64,000 nt of DNA from VSJD01 sp041653875 (GTDB taxonomy: Bacteria > Verrucomicrobiota > Kiritimatiellia > JAAZAB01): assembly GCA_041653875.1 (NCBI GenBank), contig JBAZEM010000005.1, forward strand, positions 1-64,000, read 5' to 3'. Shown here one piece after another: positions 42,524-50,631 of the stretch. The translations under genes and the position numbers were made by a program. The number at the start of each line of letters is the position of its first letter. The first letter of the stretch is position 1. The notes below the pieces were generated by a model. That model ran no database searches. It was not told the DNA's origin and saw nothing but the letters and a program-made list of their open reading frames with translations.

Positions 42524-43939
42524 ATGCGCGTTCGCGATACATCCGATGTGCTGGCCAGTTGCGCGGCGATTGCCGGCGACGCGCCGGCCGTGTTTCTTGG
42601 CTTTATGCTGGCCACCTGGATTCGGTTCGACAGCGGACTGATTCCGCTCTTTCACGACCGCCCGCCCGTCAATTTGTATGGCATGTATGCCCAGGGGGCG
42701 CTCGTCGGCACTTTTCTGTTCCTGCTGATTTTTCAGTATTTAGGCCTTTACGTCCGTCCGCAGATCGGCGCGTTCGGCGACAAGATACCTCGTCTTGTGC
42801 ATGGCGTCCTGCTGGGCCTTCTGGCTGCCGTGGCGCTGGCCTTCATCTTGAAAACGGAGCCGCCTTTTTCGAGTATAGCCGTGTTTCTTTCGGCGGCGAC
42901 TATTTTGTTGTTCGTAGCGCTTGAACGGTATGCGCTTTTTCGTTGGGAAATACACCTGGCCCGGCACCGGAGCGTGGTCAACCGGGTGGCCATCGTGGGA
43001 ACCGACGCCATCGCGGCGCGTTTGAAGAAAGCGTTGAAACAGGAGCCGCGTCTGGGCGCGCGGGTGACGGCTTTTTTCCAGACCCGCCCCGGCGAGGCGC
43101 ATCCGGATATTCCCCGCGAGCTGATCAAGGGCACGCTGGCCGACCTGCGCGCGTTCATCGAATCCAACCAGGCCGACCAGGTGATCCTTACCGACACCTC
43201 CATCGATCATGCCAGCACGATTGAGCTAATCCTCCTGTGCGAGCAGTCGCTCGTCACGTTCACGCTTGTGCCGGATTTGCTTCACGTGATGACAGGCAGA
43301 GTGGACATGCAGACCATCAGCGAAATTCCCCTGCTGGGCGTCAGCCACTGGCCGCTGGATAATTTCTGGCGGCGCCTGACCAAGCGGGTGGAGGATGTGC
43401 TCGGCGCGTTGTTTGGATTGATTTTGGCTTCGCCCCTCCTGTTGGTGTTCGCGATCCTGATCAAGCGCGACTCGCCGGGCCCCGTTTTCTATGGACAGGA
43501 GCGTTGTGGCGAAAGCGGACGGCCGTTCCAACTGATCAAGTTCCGCACCATGGTCCCGGATGCGGAGGCCGAGACCGGGCCGGTCTGGGCCGTGGAAAAC
43601 GATCCGCGCCGCACGCGCATCGGCGCTTTCCTGCGCCGGCACAACCTGGACGAACTGCCCCAGCTTTGGAACGTGTTAAAGGGCGAGATGAGCCTGGTGG
43701 GGCCGCGTCCGGAACGGCCCTGTTTCGTCGAACAGTTCAAGGAGGAGATCAGCCGTTACATGTGGCGGCACGCTTCCAAGCCGGGCCTGACCGGCTGGGC
43801 GCAGGTCAGCGGCCTGCGCGGGAACACGGACATCCGGGAGCGCATCAAGTACGACCTGTATTACCTGGAAAACTGGTCGCTGGCCTTCGACTTCAAGATC
43901 CTGGTCAAAACATTATTCAGCCGCGAGAACGCGTATTAA
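42524..43939 (+). CDS. Polyprenyl-phosphate sugar-1-phosphate transferase (WbaP/WcaJ type)
   Basis: 471 residues. About five membrane segments in the first ~135 residues, a CoA-binding-like Rossmann domain (RVAIVGTDAIAARLKKAL, to ~residue 270), then the bacterial sugar-transferase domain: RVEDVLGALFGLILASPLLL, KRDSPGPVFYGQERCGESGR, LIKFRTM, HNLDELPQLWNVLKGEMSLV and GPRPE, with catalytic Asp-Glu in L-D-E-L-P. It would load the first sugar phosphate onto undecaprenyl phosphate for exopolysaccharide or surface-glycan synthesis at the inner membrane. No glycosyltransferases adjoin it on this strand. Confidence 0.93.
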   Translation: MRVRDTSDVLASCAAIAGDAPAVFLGFMLATWIRFDSGLIPLFHDRPPVNLYGMYAQGALVGTFLFLLIFQYLGLYVRPQIGAFGDKIPRLVHGVLLGLLAAVALAFILKTEPPFSSIAVFLSAATILLFVALERYALFRWEIHLARHRSVVNRVAIVGTDAIAARLKKALKQEPRLGARVTAFFQTRPGEAHPDIPRELIKGTLADLRAFIESNQADQVILTDTSIDHASTIELILLCEQSLVTFTLVPDLLHVMTGRVDMQTISEIPLLGVSHWPLDNFWRRLTKRVEDVLGALFGLILASPLLLVFAILIKRDSPGPVFYGQERCGESGRPFQLIKFRTMVPDAEAETGPVWAVENDPRRTRIGAFLRRHNLDELPQLWNVLKGEMSLVGPRPERPCFVEQFKEEISRYMWRHASKPGLTGWAQVSGLRGNTDIRERIKYDLYYLENWSLAFDFKILVKTLFSRENAY

Positions 43940-43946
43940 TTGAATC

Positions 43947-43972
43947 GCTTGCAAAAGTCCGCTTTTGCAAGC
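43947..43972 (+). terminator. Strong hairpin after the sugar transferase
   Basis: GCTTGCAAAA, loop GTCCGC, TTTTGCAAGC: a 10-bp perfect stem 8 bp after the stop codon. No long U-run follows, so it is either an intrinsic terminator of non-classical type or simply another palindrome. Confidence 0.45.
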
Positions 43973-44099
43973 AGAATACAGAAGTCAGTAGTCAGGATTC
44001 AGAATTTTTACGCTCGAAAACGGGATGGTTGTCAAGGATTTGAATTTATTCTGAATTCTGTCTCCTGAATCCTGAATTCCGGCAAAACGCGAGTTTTGC
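43973..44099. repeat. Degenerate relative of the MITE-like element ends
   Basis: CAGAAGTCAGTAGTCAGGAT at the left and TCTGTCTCCTGAATCCTGAA at the right form inverted arms built from the same AGTCAG / TCAGAATT words as the 221-294 bp elements, with an unrelated ~50-bp core and no 36-bp palindrome. A GCAAAACGCGAGTTTTGC hairpin closes the region at 44082-44099. Confidence 0.5.
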
Positions 44100-44111
44100 A
44101 ATGGCTTCACC

Positions 44112-44579
44112 ATGCATTCAATCTGGACAGGCTGGTGGTATAACCCGACGTTCTGGTCGATCTTCTGCGGCTGGATGTTGGCGCAAGTCGCGAAAATGAT
44201 TCGCTTTTTCGTGCATGCGCGCAAAATCGATTTCGGCTTCTTGGTCAGCACCGGCGGCATGCCCAGCGCCCATTCCTCGCTGGCCGCGGCGCTTTGCACC
44301 TCGGTGGCCATTCGCACAGGCACGGCGGACCCCCTCTTTGCCGTCACCCTGGCCTTTGCGGCCATCGTCATGTTCGATGCCCAGAGCGTGCGCCGGGCCG
44401 CCGGCCAGCAGGCCCGCGTTTTGAACAAGATGCTGGACGAACTGTTCAAGACGCACCGGTTTTCCCACGAACGTTTGGTCGAACTGCTGGGACATACCGA
44501 AACGGAGGTGTTCTTCGGCATGCTGATGGGCGTCCTGGGCGCCCTCCTGGTGCATGCCGTGGCCCTGGTTATTCGATGA
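44112..44579 (+). CDS. Divergent PAP2 family (DUF212, YuiD-like) membrane protein
   Basis: 155 residues, 3-4 hydrophobic segments. Family signature: WMLAQVAKMIRFFVHARKID, then STGGMPSAHSSLAAALCTSV (S-G-G-M-P-S-A-H-S), FAAIVMFDAQSVRRAAGQQA and ELLGHTETEVFFGMLMG (G-H-T-x-x-E-V). These are all hallmarks of the divergent PAP2 group. Possibly a lipid phosphatase, for example for polyprenyl phosphate recycling, which would fit its place after a polyprenyl-phosphate sugar transferase; function is not proven for this family. Confidence 0.9.
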   Translation: MHSIWTGWWYNPTFWSIFCGWMLAQVAKMIRFFVHARKIDFGFLVSTGGMPSAHSSLAAALCTSVAIRTGTADPLFAVTLAFAAIVMFDAQSVRRAAGQQARVLNKMLDELFKTHRFSHERLVELLGHTETEVFFGMLMGVLGALLVHAVALVIR

Positions 44580-44612
44580 GGGGCCGAGCAAGGCCGCCGA
44601 ACGGGAACGTCC

Positions 44613-45269
44613 TCAGGCACGCCGGCCGACGCCGTCCTGATTTTGACCGCGCTTGGCGTTCATCCAGCAATTCAGCCATCCTGCAATAAAAGCGCCTTGT
44701 TTCTCGCGAATATGCTCGCGGAAGTGAACATGATCGCAGTAGATATCCGGGCCGAGAGTGCGCGTAAAAGCGTATAGATCGATCGACGGCACGCCCGCTT
44801 CACGCATGACACGATCCGCCGCGGCATTGTAGGCCGCGCAGTCGGCGGCGAACCGGTAAAAGCCCAGGCCAGGGCGGTTATTATGCACTTTTTCGTCACA
44901 GGGTGTCGTTCGGATCCAGGCCAGTTCGGCGCGCATATCCCTGACGACGGCAACAAGCGAACGCAGGTTATTGGCGTAGTCTTCAATGGGGATTTGCACT
45001 TGCCCTGTCGCCGGATCCTTCTTGATGTCATGAAGACCGCAATTCACAAGGAGCAGGTCGGCATCCACGCCCCCGGCCTTGGATAGAGTTTTCAGGAAGG
45101 AAAGCACCATCGAGGAGTCGCCGCCGTTAGCCCCTTGCGGACGGTCCAGGTTCAAGAGCGCCTCTGTCTCACCCTCTTTGCGGGCGTAATCCATCACGCC
45201 GGCCAGGTATTGCTTCAAATATGGACCATAGTGGACGGAAATGCTGTCGCCGATGATGAATATCTTCAT
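44613..45269 (-). CDS. SGNH/GDSL hydrolase
   Basis: 218 residues from MKIFIIGDSISVHYGPYLKQ, with GGAAAG upstream. Block I is G-D-S, block III/N region LLVNCGLHDIKK, and block V DIYCDHVHFREH supplies the catalytic Asp-x-x-His. The family includes esterases and acetyl-hydrolases; no signal peptide is visible, so it is probably cytosolic. It is convergent with the PAP2 gene and follows mcsB on the same strand, separated by a GTAG hairpin pair. Confidence 0.85.
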   Translation of the reverse strand: MKIFIIGDSISVHYGPYLKQYLAGVMDYARKEGETEALLNLDRPQGANGGDSSMVLSFLKTLSKAGGVDADLLLVNCGLHDIKKDPATGQVQIPIEDYANNLRSLVAVVRDMRAELAWIRTTPCDEKVHNNRPGLGFYRFAADCAAYNAAADRVMREAGVPSIDLYAFTRTLGPDIYCDHVHFREHIREKQGAFIAGWLNCWMNAKRGQNQDGVGRRA

Positions 45270-45311
45270 GCTGATCTTTCCGGCCAAAGGCCGCAACTGT
45301 TGCTGTATCAC

Positions 45312-45376
45312 TGTAGCCGTCGGACGATAGGCCGACGTTTTGGCCAATCGCGCGAGCCTGCCGTCTCGCGGCTACA
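45312..45376. repeat. REP-like hairpin pair, feet outward
   Basis: TGTAGCCGTCGGACGATAGG with its complement GCCGACG at the left; CGCGAGCCTGCCGTCTCGCG then GCTACA at the right. Both outer feet are TGTAGCCG. It lies between mcsB and the SGNH hydrolase gene. Confidence 0.65.
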
Positions 45377-45394
45377 GATTGGACTTCCTTGCCG

Positions 45395-46468
45395 TCAAGT
45401 CGGCGGGCAGGGCTCGCGCTTGCCCGTCAGCCGGGCGCGAATCAACCGGGCGCGGGCCAGGTCGCGTTTTTCGGCGCCAATGATTTTGCCTTCCACTTTC
45501 TGCAGATGGCCGGGTTGAATCAAAAGGAACAACTCGTCAATCATGGACGCGGACCATTCCCGCAACAGGCCCAGTTCGATTCCCAAGCGCAGGGCGGAAA
45601 GCATATCCAGCGTTTCCTTGGAATTCAACAGGCAGGCGTGGGTCAAAATTCCGCAAGCCCTCCCCACATGGTCCCTCAGCGAAATTTCCTTCTGCTGGAG
45701 CAGGCGCTCCTTGGCATGCTTCTCGTGCTCCGCGATTTCCATGACAATCTGCTCCAGCCGGCCGATAATGGTGTCTTCGGTTTCGCCAAGCGTGGTCTGA
45801 TTGGAAATCTGAAACATATTTCCCGCCGCATCCGTGCCTTCGCCCCACAACCCGCGCACGGCCAGACCGATCTTGTTGACCCCCTTGATAATCGGGTTGA
45901 TCTCGTTCATCAGCACCAGGCCCGGCAGGTGCAACATGACGCTTGCGCGCATGCCGGTGCCGACGTTGGTCGGGCAGGCCGTCAGGTATCCCAGGCGCGG
46001 CGAAAACGCGTAGCGCACCTGCCGCTCCAGGTCGGTATCGATAGAGTCGATCGTACTCCACAACCCGCGCAAGCTCAATCCGGGCGACATCGCCTGCATA
46101 CGGATATGGTCCTCCTCGTTGACCATGATGACCACGCTCTCATCGGCCTTGAACACCAGCCCGCTACCCCGCCCCTTCTCCGCCAGGTCGCGGCTGATGA
46201 GATGGCGTTCGATCAGAATTTCCTTGTCCACCCGGCTCAGGCCTTCCATTTCCAACGCAACCGGCGCCGCACAGCCCGGCAGGGCTTCCAGAATCGGGCG
46301 CAGGGCCTGCCATAACCCCAGGGACTCCTCCGCGCCGGCCCAGCCCGGGAAGGCAACGCCGTCCAGATTGCGCGCCAGTCGCACGCGGCTGCTGACCATG
46401 ACACCCGCGGAGGCGCCGACCTTCAGCCAGGCGCCGGGGTTCTTAAGCAATTCATCCACAACTTTCAT
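45395..46468 (-). CDS. mcsB: Protein arginine kinase McsB
   Basis: 357 residues, the normal length. ATP:guanido phosphotransferase fold: VMVSSRVRLARNLDGVAFPG, VIMVNEEDHIRMQAM (N-E-E-D-H), YLTACPTNVGTGMRASVMLH (catalytic Cys in C-P-T-N-x-G-T) and KEISLRDHVGRACGIL. It phosphorylates arginine residues on proteins, marking them for ClpCP degradation in Firmicutes. It directly follows mcsA (9-bp gap) with AAGGAAAAAG upstream. No ctsR or clpC lies alongside. Confidence 0.95.
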   Translation of the reverse strand: MKVVDELLKNPGAWLKVGASAGVMVSSRVRLARNLDGVAFPGWAGAEESLGLWQALRPILEALPGCAAPVALEMEGLSRVDKEILIERHLISRDLAEKGRGSGLVFKADESVVIMVNEEDHIRMQAMSPGLSLRGLWSTIDSIDTDLERQVRYAFSPRLGYLTACPTNVGTGMRASVMLHLPGLVLMNEINPIIKGVNKIGLAVRGLWGEGTDAAGNMFQISNQTTLGETEDTIIGRLEQIVMEIAEHEKHAKERLLQQKEISLRDHVGRACGILTHACLLNSKETLDMLSALRLGIELGLLREWSASMIDELFLLIQPGHLQKVEGKIIGAEKRDLARARLIRARLTGKREPCPPT

Positions 46469-46477
46469 TCTTTTTCC

Positions 46478-46999
46478 TTAGGGCCGTGGGCGCGCCGCGG
46501 GCGTTTTTTCCACGATCTGCCGAATCTGGTCGCGCAGGCTGGCGGCCTTTTCATACTGTTCGGCGGCGATGGCCGCCTCCAATTTTTGGCGCAAGCCGGC
46601 CAGAGACGGGAGCAGGCCGGCTTTGGCCGCCGCTCCTTTGGCCTCCTTATGCGCGGGCACTTTGCCTTTATGCTGGTTCCCCTTGTGCATGGCTTCCAGC
46701 AGGGGCTTTAATTCGTCGGCAAACGTCTCGTAACAGGCCTGGCATCCCAGGCGCGATGTTTTCTTGAAGTCCGCAATCCGCATATGGCAAAGCGCGCAGA
46801 CCACGTCACGTTCTTTCGCCGCGGGCTCCTTTTGCGCCCCCAGCCCGAGTATAACGTCCGAGAAGGCCGCCGGATTATTGACATCCAGCCCCTTGGCGGC
46901 GGCGCAGGCCTCACAGAGGTGCATTTTCTTGACGGCGTCGTTCACCATTTCCGTCCAGTGCACGGTCGCCATTTTCTTGCCGCATGCTTCGCACATCAT
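46478..46999 (-). CDS. mcsA: McsA-like zinc-finger / UVR-motif activator of McsB
   Basis: About 173 residues. Two CxxC zinc-binding pairs near the N-terminus (MCEACGKK; HLCEACAAAKG) and a second set (VVCALCHMR; LGCQACYETF), then a UvrB/UvrC (UVR) motif, LRQKLEAAIAAEQYEKAASL, near the C-terminus. This is the McsA layout. ATG 46999 is preferred over an in-frame TTG at 47005, though no Shine-Dalgarno is visible. It would bind and activate McsB, encoded immediately downstream. Confidence 0.88.
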   Translation of the reverse strand: MMCEACGKKMATVHWTEMVNDAVKKMHLCEACAAAKGLDVNNPAAFSDVILGLGAQKEPAAKERDVVCALCHMRIADFKKTSRLGCQACYETFADELKPLLEAMHKGNQHKGKVPAHKEAKGAAAKAGLLPSLAGLRQKLEAAIAAEQYEKAASLRDQIRQIVEKTPAARPRP

Positions 47000-47006
47000 A
47001 AGCAAT

Positions 47007-47121
47007 TCAGCGATTCAGTGATTCAGTGATTCAGTGATTTAAGAACCGGCGGCGTCAGAATGCAAACCCCGTTCCGATTCTCTTCAATCACTCAATCGCT
47101 AAATCACTCAATCGCTCACTT
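47007..47121. repeat. Two opposed GATTCAGTG satellites
   Basis: 47007-47041 is four 9-bp units of GATTCAGTG/GATTCAGCG type. 47088-47121 reads CAATCACTCAATCGCTAAAT and on, that is the same words on the opposite strand (GATTGAGTG, GATTTAGCG). The two arms can pair, giving a slippery long stem between ilvE and mcsA. Confidence 0.6.
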
Positions 47122-47124
47122 TCT

Positions 47125-47991
47125 TCAAATTGGCGTGCCGTTTCGGGCGGCGAACGCGCGAAACCGCTCTGTCAACGCCATGGTTTTCGCGCCGGGCTTG
47201 CCGTTTCCGATTATGCGCCGGTCCATTTCGATCACGCTTATTATTTCCGCGGCCGTCCCGGTCAGGAACATTTCGTCCGCGTTATACAGATCGTAGCGGG
47301 TCAGCACGCACTCGCGCACATCCAGGCCGTCCTGCCGGGCCAGCTCCATGACGACATCGCGGGTAACCCCCTCGAGGGCGCCGCAACTTATGGGCGGCGT
47401 CACCAACTGGTTGCCCTTGACAATAAAGATGTTGTCGCCGGAGGCTTCGGCCACGAAACCCTGCGGATTGAGCATGACCACCTCTTCCACGCCGGCATTG
47501 ATGGCCTCGATCTTGGCCATAATGTTATTCAAATAGTTCAGGCTCTTGACACAGGGACTCAGGGATTCCGTATGGTTGCGGAGTGTTCCCGAGGTCACCA
47601 CCTGCAGGCCGCGCGCATAGAGATCCTGCGGATAGAGCTGGATTTTGGCGGCGATGATGATGACTTGCCCCTTCTTGCAGGTATAAGGATTAAGACCCAG
47701 CGTGCCCACCCCGCGCGTCACCACCAGGCGAATGTAGCCGTCCATGGTGTTATTGGCCTTACAGGTCTTGACCACAGCGGCGCTCATATCCTTCTTGCTC
47801 ATGGGAATTTCGAGCGCAATGGCCTTGGCCGAGCGGTACAGACGGTCAATATGGGCGTCGAGCATGAAAACCCGCCCATTGTAAGCGCGAATCCCCTCGA
47901 ATACGCCGTCACCATATAGCAGGCCGTGATCGAACACGGATATTTTGGCGTCTTTCTCGGGCACTAACTTGCCGTTCAAATAGATCTTCAT
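47125..47991 (-). CDS. ilvE: Branched-chain amino acid aminotransferase
   Basis: 288 residues from MKIYLNGKLVPEKDAKISVF, with GGAGA 8 nt upstream. Fold-type IV PLP enzyme: SVFDHGLLYGDGVFEGIRAY, PCVKSLNYLNNIMAKIEA (Schiff-base Lys in V-K-S-L-N-Y), EVVMLNPQGFVAEASGDNIF and MFLTGTAAEIISV, the last typical of IlvE rather than D-amino-acid aminotransferase. It transfers amino groups in the last step of Val, Leu and Ile synthesis in the cytosol. It is upstream of mcsA on the same strand. Confidence 0.93.
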   Translation of the reverse strand: MKIYLNGKLVPEKDAKISVFDHGLLYGDGVFEGIRAYNGRVFMLDAHIDRLYRSAKAIALEIPMSKKDMSAAVVKTCKANNTMDGYIRLVVTRGVGTLGLNPYTCKKGQVIIIAAKIQLYPQDLYARGLQVVTSGTLRNHTESLSPCVKSLNYLNNIMAKIEAINAGVEEVVMLNPQGFVAEASGDNIFIVKGNQLVTPPISCGALEGVTRDVVMELARQDGLDVRECVLTRYDLYNADEMFLTGTAAEIISVIEMDRRIIGNGKPGAKTMALTERFRAFAARNGTPI

Positions 47992-48197
47992 CGGGCATTC
48001 TCCGTATGTAAGGGCCGTCAAAACAGACTATTACCATACACCATTTTCAATAAAATGCAAGTGGAAGCGCATCCGAATCCGCGCGCAAGAACGCGCGGAT
48101 TTTTGGCTTTTTCGGCGGAAAAAAAGACATTGATTCAAGCGCAGGCAACCGATAGTATTCGTGCGCTTGCGGTTGGCAGCCGACCTGTCGTTGTTAG

Positions 48198-48270
<73 letters not shown>

Positions 48271-48390
48271 CCCTGCTTCGCTCAGGAGCTTCGCAGGGCA
48301 CGCCCGCCGTAGCGCCGCGCCCTCCTGCGGTTTATCGAACGTTGACCTTCACCGCATCGACCCAAATCCGCTCCAAATCCAGAACTCCAT

Positions 48391-50631
48391 TCAGCGCACG
48401 GCATAGACGGTAATCCGATCCCGTGCCCATATTTTCCGGAATGCTTCCGGATGAGATTCCAGATAATGCCGCGCTTCCAGGGAATAATTCCGGTCCACTT
48501 GCGGGATAACATCTTCCGGCCAGTGTTTCGAGATCCTGCCGGTAACGCTTAAATCGCCATTACGGCGGTTAACGATAACCAGTCCGCGATGACGGAGTTT
48601 TGACCAGGTATATGGGTCCGGCGGCTCATTGCCGGGATTTGACGAACTCAGCCATTTTGCGTGGCAATAGGTGTTTTTCGGGGAATAGAACATAAGATAG
48701 CCGGAGGTCCAGCCGTCCGTCAGAACGATCTTGTTTTCATACTGCGCCACGACCTTTCCCAGATCGTCGAACAAACGATAATCGTTCCCGGCGGGAATTT
48801 TACGCAACGTGTAAAACTTGCTGTAGGGCGCATAAATACCGGCCGCGTCGATCGGAAAGATCAGGCCGATCAATCCGGCAAGAACCAGAATGCTTCCCGC
48901 AAAATTAAGCCAGGATCGCCGCGGCCACACAGGAGAGACGGAGCCCGCCGGGGCCGCGCGCATCCTGCGCGACCATTCCAGCGCCTGCCCCCAAAAATGA
49001 ACGAAGAGATAAGCGCCGACAAACGGCAGGGGAATCAAATAAATAAAACGGTATAAAGCCGCGCTCTGGTTCATCCGCACAATCAGATCGACCGTCAAGG
49101 GATTGAAGACCGTCAAAAACGGGACAATCGCCATGCCGGCCATGAGATAAGGCAGTTTGACAAAGCGCCGAATCGTTATCCCGAACAACAGATACACAAA
49201 CAGCCCCCAGCATCCCACCACCTGGTAAAAAGAAAAGAGCTGATACACCGCCAGACGCAGATAAGGATTCGCCGGCACAGGGATCATCAGGTTCCGGAAA
49301 ATGAAATTGACCGGTTCCGTCGGAATCGCCTGGTGAGGCAAAATCGCATGAGGGGCAACCCAGGAGCCGGGCCTGAAATGCCGGATGGCGGCAAACCCGG
49401 CGAAAAACACAAGGAGCAGGACCGCGCTCAGGATCATGGGTTTCCATTCCCGGACAGAGCAACGATGGACAGACCGCCCGGTTGCGCCAAACAAGTTAGG
49501 CCCCGAGGAACGGAGCAACTTTTTGGTAACGCCCGGTGTGGGAGCCGGGCCTACACCGTTTTTGTAGGCCGGGTCCCCTGACCCGGCGGGATTGTCCGCC
49601 ACAGGCGGATCCGCCTCTGGCGGAAAAACCCTATGCCCAAACTTGCGCCAAACCGCTCCAAACGCGCTCAAAAGACTCAGCGCCAAAGTCATGAAAAAGA
49701 TAAACAACGCCTCCTGGGCATGAATGGCATTGGTCACAACCAACAAAACCGGCACAATCCAGAGCGCATGCCCAAACCACCTGTTAGATCGTAACCAGGA
49801 AACGATCACGGCCAGAGCCGCGAGAAAAAGGACATAATTGAGAATGGTGGGGGCCAGCGCATAGTAACGGATATAGGCAAACACATTGTTGCCCATCGCG
49901 GCGGCGGCGAACAAAGCGGCCATTGCCGCCATCATCGTTTTCGCGCGCGCACCGACACGCAATTCGGCGAACAAATACAGGCCGAAATAATATATTGCCA
50001 GAAGAAAAATCAGAACATTAACGAAAGTCAGGACAAGGAGCGAATCCACGATCGCAAGGCCCGCAATATGGCACAGCCAGGCATGAACAAAATACCAGAG
50101 CCAGCCTTGATTTAAAAAAACGGCGTTGAACGACACGCCGGACGGGAAAGCGCCGTTATCTATAATGCTTAATTTCTGGCTCTGGAACCGGGCCACATGC
50201 GCCCACGCATCCGACGGGATTTCGAGGTAAGGCCCGGCATAAGCCATGTAACCGCAAATAGCAACGATCAAAGCGACGGGAATAAGCAGACGGAAATTCC
50301 AAAAGCCACGGATCAAGTTAGACCCCCGAAACGGGGCAACTTTAAAATCCCCATATATGAGCATCCTGGCAACGGCCAACACCGCCAGAATCGCCCACTC
50401 CCATTGAATCCAGGCGGACCACTGCGCAAGCGGCCGGGCGTAATATTCAAGCGGCAGGAGCGTCAGCACCAGGAGAGCGTAGGAGAGCGCAAACGAAAGC
50501 AGAAAGCGGAACTTCTTAATCCCCAGGATTACGGCGAGAAAAAAGCCCGGAAAGAAAAAGAGCGCAACGAACAACTCAAAATAAACGATGATAGCAATCA
50601 AGGGGTCAGTCCTAATAATAAGCAATAACAC
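48391..50631 (-). CDS. Large polytopic membrane protein (glycosyltransferase-C-like, uncertain)
   Basis: Up to 746 residues with a dozen or more hydrophobic segments and a ~140-residue soluble C-terminus. PYLEIPSDAWAHVARFQSQK resembles the first extracytoplasmic loop of GT-C type membrane transferases; the identity is not certain. In the surface-polysaccharide neighbourhood it may transfer or ligate a glycan. Two intergenic-type repeats lie in frame: at 49495-49590 (32 codons, giving PAGSGDPAYKNGVGPAPTPG and on) and at 50317-50343 (9 codons). The frame opens with GTG 50631, and its first ~10 codons are the end repeat of the transposase element, so the original start was probably displaced. 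Confidence 0.7.
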   Translation of the reverse strand: MLLLIIRTDPLIAIIVYFELFVALFFFPGFFLAVILGIKKFRFLLSFALSYALLVLTLLPLEYYARPLAQWSAWIQWEWAILAVLAVARMLIYGDFKVAPFRGSNLIRGFWNFRLLIPVALIVAICGYMAYAGPYLEIPSDAWAHVARFQSQKLSIIDNGAFPSGVSFNAVFLNQGWLWYFVHAWLCHIAGLAIVDSLLVLTFVNVLIFLLAIYYFGLYLFAELRVGARAKTMMAAMAALFAAAAMGNNVFAYIRYYALAPTILNYVLFLAALAVIVSWLRSNRWFGHALWIVPVLLVVTNAIHAQEALFIFFMTLALSLLSAFGAVWRKFGHRVFPPEADPPVADNPAGSGDPAYKNGVGPAPTPGVTKKLLRSSGPNLFGATGRSVHRCSVREWKPMILSAVLLLVFFAGFAAIRHFRPGSWVAPHAILPHQAIPTEPVNFIFRNLMIPVPANPYLRLAVYQLFSFYQVVGCWGLFVYLLFGITIRRFVKLPYLMAGMAIVPFLTVFNPLTVDLIVRMNQSAALYRFIYLIPLPFVGAYLFVHFWGQALEWSRRMRAAPAGSVSPVWPRRSWLNFAGSILVLAGLIGLIFPIDAAGIYAPYSKFYTLRKIPAGNDYRLFDDLGKVVAQYENKIVLTDGWTSGYLMFYSPKNTYCHAKWLSSSNPGNEPPDPYTWSKLRHRGLVIVNRRNGDLSVTGRISKHWPEDVIPQVDRNYSLEARHYLESHPEAFRKIWARDRITVYAVR
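49495..49590. repeat. Composite REP-like repeat inside a coding frame
   Basis: Same three-hairpin sequence as 27619-27708: GTTAGGCCCCG, CGCCCGGTGTGGGAGCCGGG, CTACA, then TGTAGGCCGGGTCCCCTGAC. It is 96 bp, a multiple of three, and keeps the frame of the membrane protein open; it falls in a cytoplasmic or loop segment between membrane helices. A 27-bp piece (50317-50343) lies in the same gene. Confidence 0.75.
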
